Shown: positions 36,145-46,223 of the stretch, in pieces
Layout: every line of letters begins with the position of its first letter
Numbering within the stretch: position 1 is the stretch's first letter
Assembly (NCBI RefSeq): GCF_000212415.1
Contig: NC_015500.1
Location: 806,001-870,000 of the forward strand
Source of the DNA: Treponema brennaborense DSM 12168
GTDB taxonomy: Bacteria > Spirochaetota > Spirochaetia > Treponematales > Treponemataceae
Direction: 5' to 3'
Length of the DNA stretch: 64,000 nucleotides
Translations under genes and position numbers: made by a program
The notes under the pieces: generated by a model
Told to the model about the DNA's origin: nothing
Database searches by the model: none
Seen by the model: the letters and a program-made list of their open reading frames with translations, nothing else

Positions 36145-36172
36145 TTTGCAACTGTAAAGTATGTGATGATTT

Positions 36173-36227
36173 GTTCCGGCGATATCCGGACGGGTTCACT
36201 CCGTTCCTGTCCGGTCGTTGCCGGAAC
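36173..36227 (+). other. Long intercistronic hairpin before the first amylase gene
   Basis: GTTCCGGC (36173-36180) pairs with GCCGGAAC (36220-36227). The stem continues after an internal loop with CCGGACGGG against CCTGTCCGG. No T run follows, so it is more likely an mRNA-processing or stability element than a terminator. Confidence 0.55.
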
Positions 36228-36252
36228 TTTCCGGTAAAAAGGGGGAGACGTA

Positions 36253-37989
36253 ATGCAGACAAACGGGATATTCAACTGGTGCGGCAGCAAGTCTTACGTA
36301 AGCCCGCGCCATTCGGCGATAAAAATTGAAAATATTCACAATTCGCTTTCCGGATTACAGCCGGGTTGGTTTCGCGACTGCGCGTTTTATCATATTTGGA
36401 TAAAAGGTTTTTGCGATTCAAACGGAGACGGGGTAGGCGACCTTCCGGGTATCGTTTCCCGGCTCGATTATATAAAGGAACGGCTCGGCTGCGACGCGAT
36501 CTGGCTTTCTCCGGTGTTCGACTGCGGCGGCAAAGGCGCTGCGGCGGACAGTAACATGCACGGTTATGATACCGTCGATTATTATTCGGTAAATCCCCTG
36601 TTCGGCACGGACGAACAGTTAGACACGCTTCTTTCAGAAGCTCATAAACGCAATATAAAAGTCATTTTCGATTTCGTACCGAACCATACGGCGGTAACGC
36701 ACCCCTGGTTCGTCGATTCCGCGCGCGGCTTGAACGGAAAATCGGATTGGTACGTTTGGAACAACGAGCCGCTCGACGGCTGGGTTCCCATGGGAGCCAA
36801 TCCGCACACCTGGTTTAGCCCCGAAAAAACGGCGGATGTACTGCTGAACGAACCGATGTACGAAACCCAGCGTAAATCGCTCTCCGCGTTGAAGTCGGGC
36901 GTAAACTGCAAACGGTATTACTACGGGGCGTTCGGGCCTGTCATGCCCGATTTGAATTACCGCAACGCCGAAGTACGTGAAGAAATGAAAAACGTCGTGC
37001 GGTACTGGCTGAATCGCGGTTTTGACGGAATTCGCGTTGACGCGGTTCGGTATTTAGTGGAAGAAACCGGTGCGGACGGTGCCTTCGGTGCGGATACGAT
37101 CGATACGGCTGAGACGCACCGCTTTTTTGCAGAACTGCGCCGCGACGTGATAGATGCGTACGCACAGTTGGGATATCCCAAATGTATGGTTGCCGAAGCG
37201 AACATGCACGGCGACCGGACGCTGCTCGAATCCTATTTCGGCACACCGGAAGCGCCTGAGTTTTCAATGCTGTTCGATTTCGATTTTGCGGCGGCAGTGT
37301 ATCAGATGGTAACGGGATTCGACTCGTTCGCTCCCGCGGCGGGGTTCATGAAAGAAACCGGCCGCAAACGGCTGCCCGCGCTCAGCGTGAAAGCCTGTTT
37401 TTTAAGTAATCACGACAATCCCGCCGACCGTCCGGCGAGCGTGTACGCAGAGCCAAATCGGCTTAAATTGGCGACTGCGATCAGTCTGCTGCTGCCGGCC
37501 GTTCCGTTTATCTATTACGGAAACGAAATTGCGCTCGAGAACGCTCCAGGCTATACGGGCATGCACGACATCAGGTTCCGGAACGCGTTCGATTTTGCGG
37601 AAGCGGAACGCCAGTGCTCAGTGCCCGATTCTCTGCTTGCGCTGCATCGCAGTCTGCTTGTGCTGCGCCGCGAACATCCGGCACTTCGCCGCGGAGATTT
37701 GGTGCCGCTTTATTCGCCGTATCGCGCGATTACCGCGTATTACGTAACTTTTGAAAAAGACGCGGCCGTCTGCGTGTTCAACAACGGGACGGAACCGCTG
37801 GAGGAGATTCCGCTGCATCCGGCGAACGGAACCGTTCCGAATTTCCGGTTCGCGTGCGCTTATTCTTCGGAACCGTCGGTTTCCCGTACGCTTGATGTCC
37901 GGCAATCAGAAAACGCTCGTCCGTACGCAGTGCTTTCCGGGCTGCCGGCGGCGGCTTTCGCCGTTTTCGTACCGATAACGAATTGCTGA
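36253..37989 (+). CDS. GH13 alpha-glucan hydrolase (cytoplasmic)
   Basis: 578 residues without a signal peptide, so probably cytoplasmic. GH13 regions are complete: FDFVPNHT (region I), GFDGIRVDAV (II, nucleophile Asp), CMVAEANMH (III, acid/base Glu) and FLSNHDNP (IV). FYHIWIKGFCDSNGDGVGD at the N-terminal end of the barrel and a calcium-loop-like DSNGDG are seen. It should degrade imported maltodextrins, as an alpha-glucosidase, trehalose-synthase-like or amylase enzyme; the exact specificity is open. Start ATG 36253 follows AAGGGGGAGACGTA. Confidence 0.87.
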   Translation: MQTNGIFNWCGSKSYVSPRHSAIKIENIHNSLSGLQPGWFRDCAFYHIWIKGFCDSNGDGVGDLPGIVSRLDYIKERLGCDAIWLSPVFDCGGKGAAADSNMHGYDTVDYYSVNPLFGTDEQLDTLLSEAHKRNIKVIFDFVPNHTAVTHPWFVDSARGLNGKSDWYVWNNEPLDGWVPMGANPHTWFSPEKTADVLLNEPMYETQRKSLSALKSGVNCKRYYYGAFGPVMPDLNYRNAEVREEMKNVVRYWLNRGFDGIRVDAVRYLVEETGADGAFGADTIDTAETHRFFAELRRDVIDAYAQLGYPKCMVAEANMHGDRTLLESYFGTPEAPEFSMLFDFDFAAAVYQMVTGFDSFAPAAGFMKETGRKRLPALSVKACFLSNHDNPADRPASVYAEPNRLKLATAISLLLPAVPFIYYGNEIALENAPGYTGMHDIRFRNAFDFAEAERQCSVPDSLLALHRSLLVLRREHPALRRGDLVPLYSPYRAITAYYVTFEKDAAVCVFNNGTEPLEEIPLHPANGTVPNFRFACAYSSEPSVSRTLDVRQSENARPYAVLSGLPAAAFAVFVPITNC

Positions 37990-38020
37990 GACAGCTTTTG
38001 TACTTTATTTTGGAGGAATT

Positions 38021-40846
38021 ATGAAAAACGGAAGAAAAAGATCAACCGGTATGATGACGGCCGGCTGTTTGGTGCTTACCGCGCTGCTGTTTGCCTCGTG
38101 CGCATCCGGTATGCAGGAAAAACCGGGAACTGCCGACGCGGATTCTCTTATGTCGGCTGCGCCGGGAAGTTTTGAAAACGCGGCGCCCGATAATCTCGAT
38201 GCGGTCATCGCGTTGAATCAAAAACTCGCACCCGCGTCGGATGAGTTTATCATATATTACGTTCGCGGTGATAAAAATTACGAACCGTGGGCGCTGTGGA
38301 TGTGGGCGCTGCCCGGCGGAGACGGTGCCGCCGCGTGGGATTACACGCAGCACTGGAACGTCGAAAACGGTATCGGTTACATGCGCTACAACCTTGACGG
38401 TTCGTCGACTGGCGGCACCGTTCCCGTTTCCGCCGACGGAAACATCGGTCTCATCGTTCGCCAAAAGGCGGACTGGATTAAAGACGGAAACGACGACCGC
38501 GTCTGGAACGTCAACACGTCGAACGCCGCCGTCGTGTTTTCGGGCGATATGAACACGTACGCGGTCAAAGGGTATAAACCACGCGTAACCGAAGCGATTC
38601 TGGTAACTCCGACGCAGATCCGGCTCACGCTCAGCGGCCGTTTTGCCCTCGATACCGACGGCGGCGCTTCCGGTTTTTCGGTTGCGTCCAAGACGGGAAC
38701 GGATTTCGCCGTGGCGCAGGTGTTCAATACGGACAGTCCCGAGAATTCGGTTTACAATTACACTAAACACGTTACGATCACGCTTGCGCAGAGCGCCGGC
38801 GCCGCCGACGCACTGATCGTTTCAAATCCTGCATTTGAAGGAGCAAAAGAAGTGGATTCTACGAAACTGGCGGTTCAGCTTGCCGAATCAGCCGTTCCCG
38901 GAACGGACGCCGTGCTCGGTATGAGTTACGACAGCCGGAACAAGTCCGCCTCGTTCACGTTGTGGGCGCCGACTTCATCCGCGGCTCATCTCAATTTGTA
39001 CCGTTCCGACCGTGCTGCGGCCGCCGACTATACGGTTCCGATGACGCTCGATGCGGCTTCCGGCGTTTGGTCGTGCACGTTCGCTCAGGTTGATCCCGAC
39101 GGTCTTTTTTACGATTTTACGCTTACCAACGCCAAAGGTACGGTAACCGTACTCGATCCGTACGCCCGTTCCATGGCGGCTTACCGGAATCAAGGCGGCA
39201 GCGGCCGTGCGGCAGTTGTGGATATGAATTCGGCAAAAGCGCTGCCGGCGGGCGGTATGAACGCTCCGTTCGTCAGCCTTGCGCAGCGTGAAGACGCAAT
39301 CATTTACGAAATGTCCGTCCGCGATTTTACGATCAGCGCCGATTCGGGTGTTTCCGCAAAAAAAGGAACCTACACTGCGTTTATCGAAAAGATTCCCTAT
39401 CTGAAGGAACTCGGTATCACGCACGTTCAGCTGATGCCGGTGCAGAATTTCTATTTTACCGATGAAACGAAGCAGTCGTATGAAAGTTCCGGTACGGTGA
39501 ACAACAACAATTACAACTGGGGATACGATCCGCACAACTATTTTACGCCGGAAGGTTGGTACGCGCAAAATCCGTCCGACCCGTATTCGCGCGTCGCCGA
39601 ACTGCGTACGCTGATCAACGAGTGCCATAAAGCCGGCATCGGCGTACTGCTCGACGTCGTGTACAACCATATGGCCGGAACCTCGTTCCTGGACGACATC
39701 GTTCCCGGATACTTTTTCCGAACGAACGCACAGGGCAAGTTTACCAGTAATTCCGGCTGCGGTAACGACGTCGCCACGGAACGCACGATGGCGCGCAAAC
39801 TGATTGTCGATTCCATCCGCTACTGGGTTGAAGAATATAAAGTCGACGGTTTCCGGTTCGACTTGATGGGGCTTATCGACACGCAGACCGTACTCGACGG
39901 ATACGCCGCCGCCCGTGCGATCAACGCCGACACGCTGTTTGAAGGCGAAGGCTGGAAGATGTACAACGGCGAAAAAGGTACCGTCGGCATGGATCAGAAT
40001 TATATGATCAAAACCGACAGCGTGGCCGTTTTCAACGACGAATTTCGCGATTTAATCAAAGCCGGCGGATTTAACGAAGCAGGTCAGGGTTTTATCACCA
40101 AAAAAGGAATCAACACCGACCGTCTGTTCAAAAACGTAATCGGTCAGCCGGTCGCCAATTACCGTGCCGACGATCCGGGCGACAACTTGCAGTATATCGC
40201 GGCGCACGACGGACTTACGCTGCACGACAGTATTTCGCACAACGCGCGCCTTGACGAACGGGTGCCCGCCCAGAAAGCGGAACTCATCAGCCGTATAAAA
40301 CTCGGTAATTTTTTCATCATGACGTCGCAGGGGCTCGCGTTCATGCACGGCGGACAGGAACGCGGCCGTACGAAGCCGAACGTTACCGGCGCGTCGAACG
40401 AATGCGTGGGTAATTTCGTGCGCAACAGCTACGATTCTTCGGATAATATCAATCAGATCGTGTGGTCGCTGGACGGCGATTACCGGAAACTGCTCGATTA
40501 TACCAAAAACCTGATCGCGCTGCGTAAAAACTTCGACGTGTTCCGCATCGGCGATATGGCGAAAGTAACCGCCGCCGCGTCCAAACTCGACTCACCCGAA
40601 AACAGCAATCTGACGCTCGGGTATTCGCTCAAATGGAACGACGGCACCTGGTTCGTTCTGATCAACGCCGAATCGAAGCCGATGACGTTCGCTTTGCCGG
40701 TCAACGCTTCCGCCGCCCTCGTCTTTGCGGACGCCGACGGCGCGTACTTGGACGGGCTTTCTGCCGCCGACGCTTCAGGTGTTTCGGTAAACGGAAACGC
40801 GGTAACGATCGCAGCGCTCACCGCTGCGGTAATTCGCGTAAAATAA
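38021..40846 (+). CDS. pulA: Type I pullulanase lipoprotein
   Basis: 941 residues. Signal peptide and lipobox (LLFASC) put it on a membrane surface. Residues about 55-175 form a CBM41 pullulanase-associated domain (YEPWALWMWALPGGDG). Next come a linker beta domain and a CBM48 (SASFTLWAPTSSAAHLNLY). The catalytic GH13 barrel has the pullulanase signature YNWGYDP, then DVVYNHMAG, GFRFDLMG (nucleophile), FEGEGW (acid/base) and AAHDGLTLHDS. The enzyme cuts alpha-1,6 branches of pullulan, amylopectin and glycogen at the cell surface. It is downstream of the binding protein and amylase and upstream of malE. Confidence 0.93.
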   Translation: MKNGRKRSTGMMTAGCLVLTALLFASCASGMQEKPGTADADSLMSAAPGSFENAAPDNLDAVIALNQKLAPASDEFIIYYVRGDKNYEPWALWMWALPGGDGAAAWDYTQHWNVENGIGYMRYNLDGSSTGGTVPVSADGNIGLIVRQKADWIKDGNDDRVWNVNTSNAAVVFSGDMNTYAVKGYKPRVTEAILVTPTQIRLTLSGRFALDTDGGASGFSVASKTGTDFAVAQVFNTDSPENSVYNYTKHVTITLAQSAGAADALIVSNPAFEGAKEVDSTKLAVQLAESAVPGTDAVLGMSYDSRNKSASFTLWAPTSSAAHLNLYRSDRAAAADYTVPMTLDAASGVWSCTFAQVDPDGLFYDFTLTNAKGTVTVLDPYARSMAAYRNQGGSGRAAVVDMNSAKALPAGGMNAPFVSLAQREDAIIYEMSVRDFTISADSGVSAKKGTYTAFIEKIPYLKELGITHVQLMPVQNFYFTDETKQSYESSGTVNNNNYNWGYDPHNYFTPEGWYAQNPSDPYSRVAELRTLINECHKAGIGVLLDVVYNHMAGTSFLDDIVPGYFFRTNAQGKFTSNSGCGNDVATERTMARKLIVDSIRYWVEEYKVDGFRFDLMGLIDTQTVLDGYAAARAINADTLFEGEGWKMYNGEKGTVGMDQNYMIKTDSVAVFNDEFRDLIKAGGFNEAGQGFITKKGINTDRLFKNVIGQPVANYRADDPGDNLQYIAAHDGLTLHDSISHNARLDERVPAQKAELISRIKLGNFFIMTSQGLAFMHGGQERGRTKPNVTGASNECVGNFVRNSYDSSDNINQIVWSLDGDYRKLLDYTKNLIALRKNFDVFRIGDMAKVTAAASKLDSPENSNLTLGYSLKWNDGTWFVLINAESKPMTFALPVNASAALVFADADGAYLDGLSAADASGVSVNGNAVTIAALTAAVIRVK

Positions 40847-40917
40847 TTCGTATGAAACGCGGTTGTCCCGTAATGCGGACGGCCGCATGTTGAAAACAGT
40901 TTTTGTAGGAGGAAAAA

Positions 40918-42108
40918 ATGAAAAAACTGATCACGACAGTTTTGCTGGTTCTGCTTGCAGCCGGTTTCGTCTTTGCAGGCGGACAGGGCGACAGCGGAAA
41001 AACCGTACTGAAAGTATGGGAATCGGAAGGTCCCGAAAAGGATTTCGTCCTGTGGGCTGCTGCCGAATTTGAAAAAACGCATCCCGACATCAAAATCGTG
41101 TACGAACCGGTCGGTTCAAACGATTCCCGTGCTAAAATCGAACTGGACGGTCCGGCCGGCGTCGGTGCGGACGTGTTCGTCGCGCCGCACGATCATATCG
41201 GCGCGCTGATCAACGGTGGGCACGTACTGCCGAATACGGATCCCGATTTCGCTTCAACGTTTATCGAAGCGGCGGTTACCGGAGCAACGTATAAAGGCGT
41301 CGTCTACGGTTATCCGCAGGCTATCGAAACGTACGCGCTGTTTTACAATAAGGATATCATTGCGAATCCGCCCAAAACCTGGGCTGAAATCGAAAAATTC
41401 GGGGAAACCTGGACCGATAAATCCCAGAATAAATTCCCGATCGTATGGGAAGTTGCGAACGCGTATTACGACTATATTTTCATGGGCGGATTCGGGGCAC
41501 TGCTTTTCGGACCGAACGGCGACGATCGTTCCCAGCACAATATCAACAGTGCGCAGGCTATCGAAGGACTCACGTATTTCCAGAGTCTGCGTAAAAAACT
41601 GTTGGACGTTCCTTCGGCAGATGTGAGCGGCGACTTCTGCAACTCTTCGTTCATAGAAGGAAAAGCGGCGATGTACATCGTCGGGCCGTGGAAAATCGAC
41701 GAATTCACTAAAGCGAAAATGAATTTCGGCATCGTTCCGATTCCCGTCTTCCCCGGTCAGAAAAATCCTCCGGCATCGTTCTCCGGTGTCCGCCTTGCGT
41801 TCGTCAGCGCCTATTCGGATCATCCCGAAGAAGCCGCCGAATTCGCAAAATTCCTGACTTCAAAACCGATTCTCGAAAAACGGTATGAAATGACGCAGCA
41901 GATTCCGCCCCGTAAGGATATCACGATCGATAATCAGTACAGCAACGGAATCATGGCTCAGGCAAAATTCGCTTCTCCGATGCCGACCATTCCCCAAATG
42001 GGTACGTTCTGGTCTGCAATGAACACTGCGTTCGCCAGCATTTGGGACGGCGCCGACGTTCGGGAAAACCTGAAAGCCGCCGCTGCCGCTATGGAAAGCG
42101 CACGCTGA
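40918..42108 (+). CDS. malE: Maltose/maltodextrin ABC transporter substrate-binding protein
   Basis: 396 residues of the solute-binding family 1. A signal peptide ends at VFA before GGQGDSGK, with no lipobox Cys, so the mature protein is probably soluble in the periplasm. The mature part has LKVWESEGPEKDFVLWAAAEFEKTHP, GVGADVFVAPHDHIG, YGYPQAIETYALFYNKD and AAMYIVGPWKI, typical of MalE. It delivers maltodextrins to MalFG. A strong GTAGGAGGAAAAA precedes the start. A stable intercistronic hairpin follows. Confidence 0.93.
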   Translation: MKKLITTVLLVLLAAGFVFAGGQGDSGKTVLKVWESEGPEKDFVLWAAAEFEKTHPDIKIVYEPVGSNDSRAKIELDGPAGVGADVFVAPHDHIGALINGGHVLPNTDPDFASTFIEAAVTGATYKGVVYGYPQAIETYALFYNKDIIANPPKTWAEIEKFGETWTDKSQNKFPIVWEVANAYYDYIFMGGFGALLFGPNGDDRSQHNINSAQAIEGLTYFQSLRKKLLDVPSADVSGDFCNSSFIEGKAAMYIVGPWKIDEFTKAKMNFGIVPIPVFPGQKNPPASFSGVRLAFVSAYSDHPEEAAEFAKFLTSKPILEKRYEMTQQIPPRKDITIDNQYSNGIMAQAKFASPMPTIPQMGTFWSAMNTAFASIWDGADVRENLKAAAAAMESAR

Positions 42109-42114
42109 TTTAGA

Positions 42115-42172
42115 GCGGAACGCTCCGTCTTTGCGCCGTATTGAACCCTATCGGCAAAGACGGAGTTTCCGC
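42115..42172 (+). other. malE-malF intercistronic hairpin
   Basis: GCGGAA (42115-42120) pairs with TTCCGC (42167-42172), and CTCCGTCTTTGC (42123-42134) with GCAAAGACGGAG (42154-42165). The stem of about 18 pairs has only minor bulges and no T run after it. Its place directly after malE parallels the REP hairpins that protect malE mRNA in E. coli. Confidence 0.7.
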
Positions 42173-42227
42173 GCTTGGCAACAGCCGTTTCGTGCACAGG
42201 GTTTAACTTTCTTAAACGGAGTATCTA

Positions 42228-43610
42228 ATGGATAATCGGAAAACCGCTATCAGCGCGGGTATAATGAAAAAAGCTCCTATCGCGTCCGCTTGTTTTATGG
42301 GATTGGGGCAGATACTGTATTTGAAACAATATATCCGCGGCTTTATGCTCGCGGCGGCGGAAGCGGTCATGTTGTTTTTCATGTTGTTCAATCCCGCGAC
42401 GATGAGCTTTAACGGCCGCGGTCCCGTTATTCAATCTCTTATCGGCCTTATTACGCTGGGAGATCCGCACCCGGAATTACCGGTTAAATTCCGCGATCAT
42501 TCGATTTTCATGATGATTACCGGTCTCATCGTTTTTATCTGCTGCGCCCTGTACGTCTGCCTGTACGTTTACAATATCCGCGACGCGCGGAAATCGGCGG
42601 CGCAGCTTGTGAGCAAACAGCGCTATCCTTCCTTGAGGGAAACTCACGACAACCTTCAGGAAAAGGCTTTTCCGTATATGGGTATTCTGCCCGTCGTTAT
42701 TCTGATTGCATTCTTTACGATCATACCGTTGCTTTTCGCCGCGCTCGTCGCGTTTACGAACTATTCTTCTCCCGATCACATTCCGCCGAACAATCTGGTA
42801 GATTGGGTCGGATTTGAAAACTTTCAAACGATGTTTACCCGCATGGGAGACGGCTCCGCGACTAACGCCTGGTTCGGCGCGTTCTGCCGCGTCGCCGTAT
42901 GGACGCTCGTGTGGGCGTTCGCTTCTACCGTAACGTGTTATTTCGTCGGTATGTTCTTCGCCGTTTTGCTGAAAGACAACCGCATAAAAATATCGGCTTT
43001 TTACCGAACCATTTTCATTCTGCCGTACGCGATTCCTTCAATGCTCACGTTGTTTATTTGGCAGAACCTGCTGAACGGGACGTTCGGCCCCATCAACCGG
43101 ACGCTGATTGCGTTGGGAGTCATTTCAAATCCCATTCCGTGGCTGTCCGATCCGAATATGGCGCGTCTGACGCTGATTCTGGTTAACATCTGGATCGGCT
43201 TTCCGTACAGTATGATCCTGATTACGTCCAACATGACCGCCATTCCGTCGCAGCTGTACGAAGCGGCTACTATCGACGGCGCCAACAAATGGCAGCAGTT
43301 CCGTTCCGTAACGTTTCCGCTCGTATTGTATCAGACGATGCCGATCCTGATCATGCAGTTCGCGGGCAATATCAACAACTTCGGCGCCGTATTCTTCCTG
43401 ACTGCCGGCGACCCGAAGCTCAGCGACACGATTACGACGCAGGCCGGTGCAACCGACTTGTTCATATCGTGGATATACAAGCTGACGTACAACACGCCGA
43501 ACATGTACAATCTCGCTTCGGTACTTTCGATTCTGGTTTTCGTCGTATTGGTGCCGTTTGCCGTTTATAACTTTACTCATACAAAATCTTTTAAGGATGG
43601 TGAAATATGA
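42228..43610 (+). CDS. malF: Maltodextrin ABC transporter permease MalF
   Basis: 460 residues with about eight membrane segments. The N-terminal extension before the permease core (to about residue 140) contains extra hydrophobic segments, as MalF proteins have. The ATPase-contact EAA loop reads LYEAATIDGANKWQQFRSVTFPL (given here in pieces: EAATIDGANKW, QQFRSVTFPL). It forms the inner-membrane channel with MalG. The ATP-binding protein MalK is not in the window, so a shared ATPase encoded elsewhere is likely. Its stop overlaps malG as ATGA. Confidence 0.92.
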   Translation: MDNRKTAISAGIMKKAPIASACFMGLGQILYLKQYIRGFMLAAAEAVMLFFMLFNPATMSFNGRGPVIQSLIGLITLGDPHPELPVKFRDHSIFMMITGLIVFICCALYVCLYVYNIRDARKSAAQLVSKQRYPSLRETHDNLQEKAFPYMGILPVVILIAFFTIIPLLFAALVAFTNYSSPDHIPPNNLVDWVGFENFQTMFTRMGDGSATNAWFGAFCRVAVWTLVWAFASTVTCYFVGMFFAVLLKDNRIKISAFYRTIFILPYAIPSMLTLFIWQNLLNGTFGPINRTLIALGVISNPIPWLSDPNMARLTLILVNIWIGFPYSMILITSNMTAIPSQLYEAATIDGANKWQQFRSVTFPLVLYQTMPILIMQFAGNINNFGAVFFLTAGDPKLSDTITTQAGATDLFISWIYKLTYNTPNMYNLASVLSILVFVVLVPFAVYNFTHTKSFKDGEI

Positions 43611-44524
43611 GATCAGATACGTCCGTTACCCGCCGGAAAACGAGCGGCGGTTATGCTAAAAATAAAATGGTCGCTACGATCATTCATATCGTATTGATTC
43701 TGACCGCGTTTATGGTGCTGTATCCGATTGCGTTCACTATCGGAGCCGCGTTTACCAAATCGAATTCGCTTGCCGCGACCAGCATCGTGCCGTGGCCAAA
43801 AGAACCGTCGCTCTATCAGTTTCAGCGGCTTCTGACGCCGTCAGACCAGATCGTCCCGGGAACGACGAACATACGCGGAACGAATTATCTGGTGTGGTAC
43901 CGGAACACGCTCAAAATAGCAGTCATGAATACGATTCTGACTGTCATCGTATGCAGTACCGCAGGATACATTTTTTCACGATTCAAGTTTCCGCTGCGTA
44001 AACCGATGATGGCGTCGATGGTCGTCCTGCAGATGTTTCCGTCGTTTATCGGAATGATTGCAACCTACGTTATCCTGTGGCGCATCAACGGACTGAACAC
44101 GCATTGGGGCTTGGTGCTCGTGTACGCAACGGGAAGCATTCCGATGAACTCCTGGCTGATGAAAGGGTACTTCGACACCGTTTCAAAAAATATCGAAGAG
44201 GCGGCGCGCGTCGACGGTGCCACGCCGTTCGTAACGTATACGCGCATCATTCTGCCGTCCGTTCGGCCGATGATCATGTTCCTGACGCTGATGAGTTTTA
44301 CCGGTCCGTGGATGGATTTCATTTTTCCGCGTCTGGTATTGCGCAGCGACGATAAAAAAACGCTCGCCGTCGGTCTGTTCGAGCTTATCAACGGACGTGC
44401 GAACGATAACTTTACCATGTTCGCCGCGGGTGCGCTGCTGGTTGCGATTCCGTTCGCAATTCTGTTTTTGGCAGGACAGAACGTCATGCTCCAGTCCCTG
44501 GCGGGCGACGGCGTCAAGGAGTAG
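43607..44524 (+). CDS. malG: Maltodextrin ABC transporter permease MalG
   Basis: 305 residues, six predicted membrane segments, with the EAA loop IEEAARVDGATPFVTYTRI and ILPSVRPM. The MalG-type opening (HIVLILTAFMVLYPIAFTIG) and the closing NVMLQSLAGDGVKE support the call. With MalF it builds the translocation path for maltodextrins delivered by MalE. The start overlaps the malF stop, and its last codons contain the ribosome site of the next amylase gene (AAGGAG), so all are on one message. Confidence 0.92.
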   Translation: MRSDTSVTRRKTSGGYAKNKMVATIIHIVLILTAFMVLYPIAFTIGAAFTKSNSLAATSIVPWPKEPSLYQFQRLLTPSDQIVPGTTNIRGTNYLVWYRNTLKIAVMNTILTVIVCSTAGYIFSRFKFPLRKPMMASMVVLQMFPSFIGMIATYVILWRINGLNTHWGLVLVYATGSIPMNSWLMKGYFDTVSKNIEEAARVDGATPFVTYTRIILPSVRPMIMFLTLMSFTGPWMDFIFPRLVLRSDDKKTLAVGLFELINGRANDNFTMFAAGALLVAIPFAILFLAGQNVMLQSLAGDGVKE

Positions 44525-44529
44525 GCGTA

Positions 44530-46191
44530 ATGAATAAATCGCATATATATAGAAGGTTTTTAACATTTTTAACGTTTTCCGTACTGATTCCGCTGCTGTG
44601 CCTGTCGTGTGCGTCGAACGAACCCGCCGCGATCGACCCTGAAAAAGCGGTATATCGGCTCTCGCCGGTAACGCGAAGCGCGGAAAAACCGTCGCAGGGC
44701 GTGTATTATTGTATTTTCGTCCGATCGTTCGCCGATTCCGACGGCGACGGTATCGGTGACTTCCGCGGATTGACGGAAAAACTCGACTACTTGAACGACG
44801 GTAACGATTCTACGACGGACGATCTCGGCGTTACCGGCATTTGGCTGATGCCGATGTTCCCGTCGCAGTCGTACCACGGTTACAATGTGGACGATTATTA
44901 CGCGGTCAATCCCGATTACGGTACGATGGCGGATTTTGAGTATTTTCTGAAAGAAGCCGATTCGCGCGGAATTTCGGTTATCATCGACATGACGTGCAAT
45001 CATTCGTCCGTGTACACCGACTGGTTTATCAGCTCCCGTGATCCGGATAGTCCGTACCGCGATTGGTATCGTTGGGCGAATGAAGACGATGCCGGTTACA
45101 ATCTGAAACAGAAAATTTGGGGGCACAACGTGTGGAACAAAGACCCCAAAACGGGAACGTATTACGCGGGACTCTTTGAAAACGGTATGCCCGATTTCAA
45201 TCTGGCGAATCCCGAAGTTCGCGCCGAATTCAAAAAAATCGTTTCTTTTTGGATGGATAAAGGCGTTTCCGGCTTCCGCTTCGACGCAGCCGGTCACGTG
45301 TTCAACAGTGCAAAATTGAAAGCGGGCGAATCGTCTCAGGAACAGGCCGTCGGCTGGTGGAAAGAGATTTGCGGGTATATCGCTGCGGAAAATCCCGACG
45401 CGTACAACGTGGGTGAAGTGTGGGAACCGGCTTCCACGCGCGCCGTGTATACGGCGGGACTCAAATCGACGTTTCACTTTGATTTGGGTACGGCGATCGT
45501 CGACACGATTCGGGCAGAAGACGGCGGCAAAAACAATCTTGCCAACATGCTTTACGGCGATTATCAGCTGTACGCAAAGCAGAACGCCGAATATATCGAC
45601 GCGCCTTTTTTGACCAATCACGATCAGAACCGTATTTCGGGAATGCTCAAAGGTGATTTTACTAAACTGAAGCTCGCCGCTTCCCTGTATATTCTTGCCG
45701 AAGGCGTTCCGTTCATGTATTACGGAGAAGAAATCGGCTTGATGGGGGCGAAACCCGACGAGCAGATTCGCACGCCGATGCTCTGGAACGCGCCGGGTAA
45801 AGACGCGTTACAGACGACTTGGATAGATTCCAAATATAACAAAAAAACGGTTCCGGTCGCCGCACAGCGGAAAGACGAAGATTCGCTGCTGCAGTATTAT
45901 AAGCGGCTTATCCGGGTCAAAACGGCTCATTCGGCGCTGTACGAAGGCCGCCTGACTCCGGTATGGACGGGCGAACCGGAACTCATTTCTTGGGTTATGG
46001 AAAGTGACGCGGAAAGAGCGTTCGTGATTCATAACGTATCGTCCGAAGCGATGACTGCCGCGCTTCCCGCCGAAGCCGGTGCGGAAGACCTGCAGCTCGT
46101 TTTTGCAACGTACTCTGATACGTCCGTTTCCGCAGACGGATATATCACGGTATCGCCGTACGGGTCAGCAGTACTCGCCGCCAGCCGGTAA
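44530..46191 (+). CDS. GH13 alpha-amylase lipoprotein
   Basis: 553 residues. A signal peptide ends in LLCLSCAS, a lipobox with Cys near residue 26, so the enzyme should be tethered to a membrane facing outward or periplasmic. GH13 motifs: VIIDMTCNHSS, GVSGFRFDAAGH (nucleophile Asp), AYNVGEVWEP (acid/base Glu) and FLTNHDQN. A calcium-site-like DSDGDGIGDF follows FVRSFA near the start. It should cut alpha-1,4-glucans to maltodextrins for the MalEFG transporter. It is the last gene of the locus and is followed by a strong terminator. Confidence 0.92.
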   Translation: MNKSHIYRRFLTFLTFSVLIPLLCLSCASNEPAAIDPEKAVYRLSPVTRSAEKPSQGVYYCIFVRSFADSDGDGIGDFRGLTEKLDYLNDGNDSTTDDLGVTGIWLMPMFPSQSYHGYNVDDYYAVNPDYGTMADFEYFLKEADSRGISVIIDMTCNHSSVYTDWFISSRDPDSPYRDWYRWANEDDAGYNLKQKIWGHNVWNKDPKTGTYYAGLFENGMPDFNLANPEVRAEFKKIVSFWMDKGVSGFRFDAAGHVFNSAKLKAGESSQEQAVGWWKEICGYIAAENPDAYNVGEVWEPASTRAVYTAGLKSTFHFDLGTAIVDTIRAEDGGKNNLANMLYGDYQLYAKQNAEYIDAPFLTNHDQNRISGMLKGDFTKLKLAASLYILAEGVPFMYYGEEIGLMGAKPDEQIRTPMLWNAPGKDALQTTWIDSKYNKKTVPVAAQRKDEDSLLQYYKRLIRVKTAHSALYEGRLTPVWTGEPELISWVMESDAERAFVIHNVSSEAMTAALPAEAGAEDLQLVFATYSDTSVSADGYITVSPYGSAVLAASR

Positions 46192-46223
46192 GTACCTGGT
46201 TTATAGTTTCCTCCTAGTTTTTA

